This document shows, piece by piece, positions 6,405 through 8,698 of a stretch of DNA of 8,698 bases. This DNA comes from a bacterium (GTDB lineage: Bacteria > Patescibacteria > Saccharimonadia > Saccharimonadales > UBA4665). The notes below the pieces were generated by a model. The model was not told the origin of the DNA. It did not search any database and worked only from the letters and a program-made list of their open reading frames with translations. The stretch spans positions 1-8,698 of the forward strand of contig JAJYCU010000017.1 in the NCBI GenBank assembly GCA_021778165.1, in the 5' to 3' direction. Position numbers and translations under genes: made by a program. Each line of letters opens with the position of its first letter. Position 1 is the first letter of the stretch.

Positions 6405-6704
6405 TTAGTTACCAAAAATATTTGGTTTGAAGTGCAGTTCATTTGAATAGAGTAATGTTCGGTTGTATTTATTTTTTAATTTACTATTTGAAAGAAATTT
6501 ATTTTTAGACAAAATGTAACCAAAAATAACCGAAAAAAACATAGTAATAAGTAGCCAGCCAACAAAATTAATTTGAATATTTGTGCCTGGAATAATACCT
6601 AAAAAAATTAAGCTATTCATAGAATTTGATACCACACTCGTTAAATTAATTGATATTATACTTATATTTGTAGCTATGTCAAGTATATTGTATAACATAA
6701 CCAT
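6405..6704 (-). CDS. Small predicted membrane protein of unknown function
   Basis: A 99-residue protein that I do not recognise as a named family. The N-terminal half is moderately hydrophobic (about 4-38). A turn with the pattern PGTNIQINF (39-47) follows, then a strong membrane segment (about 48-65, GWLLITMFF) and a basic, Asn/Lys-rich tail (66-99) that should be cytoplasmic. It looks like real coding sequence rather than a chance frame: it fills an otherwise empty 370-base gap, has a coherent hydrophobic-then-basic layout, and ends 5 bases from the VKOR stop. There are no cysteines. The ATG at 6704 has no obvious Shine-Dalgarno sequence; a second ATG two codons in is an alternative. It is transcribed opposite to all its neighbours, from a 65-base region shared with uvrA. 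The function cannot be inferred from the sequence. Confidence 0.55.
   Translation of the reverse strand: MVMLYNILDIATNISIISINLTSVVSNSMNSLIFLGIIPGTNIQINFVGWLLITMFFSVIFGYILSKNKFLSNSKLKNKYNRTLLYSNELHFKPNIFGN
6411..6426. terminator. Small hairpin between convergent genes, weak terminator candidate
   Basis: ACCAAA (6411-6416), loop AATA, then TTTGGT (6421-6426) form a 6-bp stem 11 bases after the VKOR stop. It also overlaps the last codons of the minus-strand gene. On the + strand it is followed by only a short TTTGAAG, with no proper U-run, so it would be a weak terminator. It is the only hairpin of note after the DUF929-VKOR pair. Confidence 0.3.
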
Positions 6705-6741
6705 TATGGCATTCAGTATCGATTTTTATTAATTTTTAGGG

Positions 6742-6747
6742 TATAAT
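6742..6747 (+). promoter_or_regulatory. uvrA: TATAAT -10 box for uvrA
   Basis: A perfect TATAAT, preceded by GGG exactly as at the LysM-CHAP promoter, lies 22 bases before the uvrA ATG. Transcription would start near 6754, giving a leader of about 15 bases without a Shine-Dalgarno sequence. No good -35 element is visible (TCGATT at 6719-6724 is poor). No LexA-type GAAC-N4-GTTC box is seen. Confidence 0.5.
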
Positions 6748-6769
6748 ACATCAACTAACTTTTTTAGAT

Positions 6770-8698
6770 ATGGCAGAACAAATAATAATCAAAGGTGCTA
6801 GAGAACACAATCTTAAGAATATAGATATAAATATTCCTAGAGATAAATTAGTTGTTATCACAGGCTTAAGTGGCTCAGGTAAATCTAGTTTAGCTTTTGA
6901 TACAATCTATGCTGAGGGTCAAAGACGTTATGTTGAATCGCTTAGTTCTTATGCCAGACAATTCTTGGGTATTATGGAGAAGCCAGACGTAGATCAGATT
7001 GATGGACTTAGCCCAGCAATTAGTATTGATCAAAAATCTACATCAAGAAATCCTCGTTCAACGGTTGCTACTGTTACGGAAATTTATGATTATTTAAGAT
7101 TATTATTTGCAAGAATTGGTGTTCCGCATTGTCCAATAGATGGTACTGAAGTTAAAAGACAGACACCTGAATCGATTATGTCTAAAGTTAAAAGTATAGC
7201 TTCTGGCACCAGAATGATTATTTTGGCACCAATAGTAAATGACAAAAAAGGGGCCTTCGAACATATTAAAGAACAGTATTTACGAGTTGGATTTGCTAGA
7301 GCTAGAATCGATGGAATTATCTATGCACTTGATGAATTTCCAGAGTTAGACAAGAATTATCGGCATAACATAGAAATAGTTGTTGATCGATTAATTAACA
7401 ATGAAGATAATAGCGGGCGATTAGTTCAATCAATCGAACAAGCTCTTGAGGTTGGTGCTGGGAATTTGATGATTCTAGATGATGATAAATCTGAAATTTC
7501 CAGCTTTAGTTTATTATATGCTTGTGAAAAACACCCCGATATTGTTATTCCAGAATTAGAGCCTAGAACATTTAGTTTTAATAGCCCACAAGGTGCATGT
7601 CCGGTATGTACGGGTCTTGGCAATAGGCTAGAAGTAGACCCTAGTTTAGTGATTCCAAATGGTCGTTTAACTATAAGTGAAGGGGCTATAAGACCTTATA
7701 ATAGAATTAATGTTGACAATTGGTACATGAAAAAACTTCAAGCTGTTGCAGAACGTCATAATTTTTCATTGAAAGTACCAACCTCATCTCTTAGCCAAAA
7801 ACAATTAGATTTAATTTTATATGGTACAGGCGAAGAAAAGTACAGACTTTCTTTAGGTAATGGCAAGTCATTTGAGACTATTTATGAAGGTGTTATACCA
7901 AATCTTGAGCGTCGTCATAAAGAGACTGATAGTGATTTTGTTAGACGCGATATAGAGAAATTTATGAAAGAAAGACCTTGTCATAAATGTCATGGTCGTC
8001 GTTTAAGAGACGAAGTTTTAGCAATTAAAATCTATACTCAATCAATTATGGACGTTTGTAATTTGTCGATTGATGATACTTATGAATGGATAGATAGTCT
8101 AAAACTAACACCGAATGAAATGAATATAGTTCGTCTGATTTTAAAAGAAATAACTGCTCGTTTACAATTTTTAAAAGACGTTGGATTAAATTATTTAACA
8201 CTTCTTAGAAGCGCTACGACTCTTAGTGGTGGTGAAGCTCAAAGGATTCGTTTAGCCACTCAAATAGGGTCTGGTTTAACAGGAGTATTATATGTACTTG
8301 ACGAACCTAGTATTGGTTTACACCAAAGAGATAATGGTCGGTTAATTAATACTTTGAAAAACTTAAGAGATCTAGGTAATAGCGTTATCGTTGTTGAACA
8401 TGATGAAGAAACCATATTAATGGCAGATTATTTGATTGATATAGGCCCAGGAGCAGGTAGTAATGGTGGAGAAGTAGTAGCAAAAGGTACGCCAGCAGAA
8501 GTTATTAAGAATAAGAAAAGTATTACTGGACAATATTTATCGGGTGCTAGAAAAATTGATCGACCAAAGACAATAAGAAAAGGTAATCGTCAAGAATTGG
8601 TGATTAAAAATGCTACGGAAAATAATTTAAAAAATATTACAGTCAGTATTCCTTTAGGTGAGTTGGTTGTAGTAACGGGTGTTTCTGGCTCAGGTAAA
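6770..8698 (+). CDS. uvrA: Excinuclease ABC subunit A, N-terminal two-thirds (3' end cut by window)
   Basis: 643 residues are visible of a family usually about 940 long, and the frame is still open at the right edge. UvrA is the damage-recognition ATPase of nucleotide excision repair; it dimerises and loads UvrB. The start MAEQIIIKGAREHNLKNI is canonical. ABC module I shows Walker A GLSGSGKSS (32-40) and the family-typical QRRYVESLSSYARQFL. The zinc-binding cysteines CPVC (277-280) and CHKC (404-407) are present. Then come the ABC signature LSGGEAQRIRLA (485-496), Walker B VLYVLDEP with Asp511/Glu512, and the H-loop VVEHD. ABC module II begins after about residue 600, and the window ends within its Walker A (GVSGSGK, 637-643). 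The sequence looks intact and ordinary. It is divergent from the small membrane-protein gene, with no uvrB or uvrC in view. Confidence 0.97.
   Translation, partial: MAEQIIIKGAREHNLKNIDINIPRDKLVVITGLSGSGKSSLAFDTIYAEGQRRYVESLSSYARQFLGIMEKPDVDQIDGLSPAISIDQKSTSRNPRSTVATVTEIYDYLRLLFARIGVPHCPIDGTEVKRQTPESIMSKVKSIASGTRMIILAPIVNDKKGAFEHIKEQYLRVGFARARIDGIIYALDEFPELDKNYRHNIEIVVDRLINNEDNSGRLVQSIEQALEVGAGNLMILDDDKSEISSFSLLYACEKHPDIVIPELEPRTFSFNSPQGACPVCTGLGNRLEVDPSLVIPNGRLTISEGAIRPYNRINVDNWYMKKLQAVAERHNFSLKVPTSSLSQKQLDLILYGTGEEKYRLSLGNGKSFETIYEGVIPNLERRHKETDSDFVRRDIEKFMKERPCHKCHGRRLRDEVLAIKIYTQSIMDVCNLSIDDTYEWIDSLKLTPNEMNIVRLILKEITARLQFLKDVGLNYLTLLRSATTLSGGEAQRIRLATQIGSGLTGVLYVLDEPSIGLHQRDNGRLINTLKNLRDLGNSVIVVEHDEETILMADYLIDIGPGAGSNGGEVVAKGTPAEVIKNKKSITGQYLSGARKIDRPKTIRKGNRQELVIKNATENNLKNITVSIPLGELVVVTGVSGSGK

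Noticed and set aside
6705..6754. Possible minus-strand promoter (TTGATG complement at 6749-6754, then a TAATAA-like box)
   Set aside because: The -10 match is only 3 of 6. The minus-strand gene must have a promoter if real, but I cannot place it.
6705..6769. Possible SOS (LexA) operator in front of uvrA
   Set aside because: No GAAC-N4-GTTC or CTG-N10-CAG pattern is present between the divergent genes.
7426..7623. Minus-strand frame of 65 codons inside uvrA
   Set aside because: It overlaps conserved UvrA sequence, including the CPVC zinc site, so it is a chance frame.

Overview
The window looks like a chromosomal housekeeping segment from a low-GC bacterium with a reduced envelope-enzyme set. 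I favour the candidate phyla radiation (Patescibacteria), most likely Saccharibacteria (TM7). The case rests on AT-rich sequence (about one third G+C by eye), tightly packed genes, and several family signatures: a Ser/Thr/Asn-rich baseplate-J-like surface protein in front of ruvX-mltG, a two-LysM plus CHAP secreted enzyme, and a DUF929/VKOR disulfide pair of the kind also seen in Actinobacteria. This placement is inference from protein style, since no rRNA is present. The standard bacterial code fits: all eight visible stops are TAA and the conserved domains read through without in-frame TGA.

Layout. Bases 1-2510 carry one compact + strand run: the 3' part of a baseplate-J-like extracytoplasmic protein, ruvX, and mltG, whose ATG overlaps the ruvX stop (TAATG). 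Bases 2511-2605 hold the best promoter in the window (TTGAAT-17-TATAAT), a palindrome, and a Shine-Dalgarno-like GGAG placed in front of an ATT codon. This leads into a secreted LysM-LysM-CHAP protein ending at 3742. The Obg GTPase follows at 3786-5042. Bases 5083-6399 encode a disulfide-forming pair: a membrane-anchored DUF929 thioredoxin-fold protein with a CPFC site, then a four-cysteine VKOR-family membrane protein. On the minus strand, 6405-6704 is a small predicted membrane protein, convergent with VKOR and divergent from uvrA. The uvrA gene starts at 6770 and runs off the right edge, exactly at its second P-loop.

How the genes fit together. Most of the window concerns the cell surface. 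MltG and the CHAP protein would act on peptidoglycan, the baseplate-J-like protein is probably surface exposed, and DUF929/VKOR would oxidise cysteines of exported proteins. Two exported proteins in the window carry exactly two cysteines each, so they are candidate substrates. RuvX, Obg and UvrA are ordinary core functions (Holliday-junction/RNA processing, ribosome assembly, excision repair).

I see no mobile element, CRISPR array, tRNA or rRNA, and no clearly novel multi-gene system. The points most worth checking are the unconventional start and leader of the CHAP gene, the disulfide module and where its electrons go, and the unrecognised minus-strand membrane protein.
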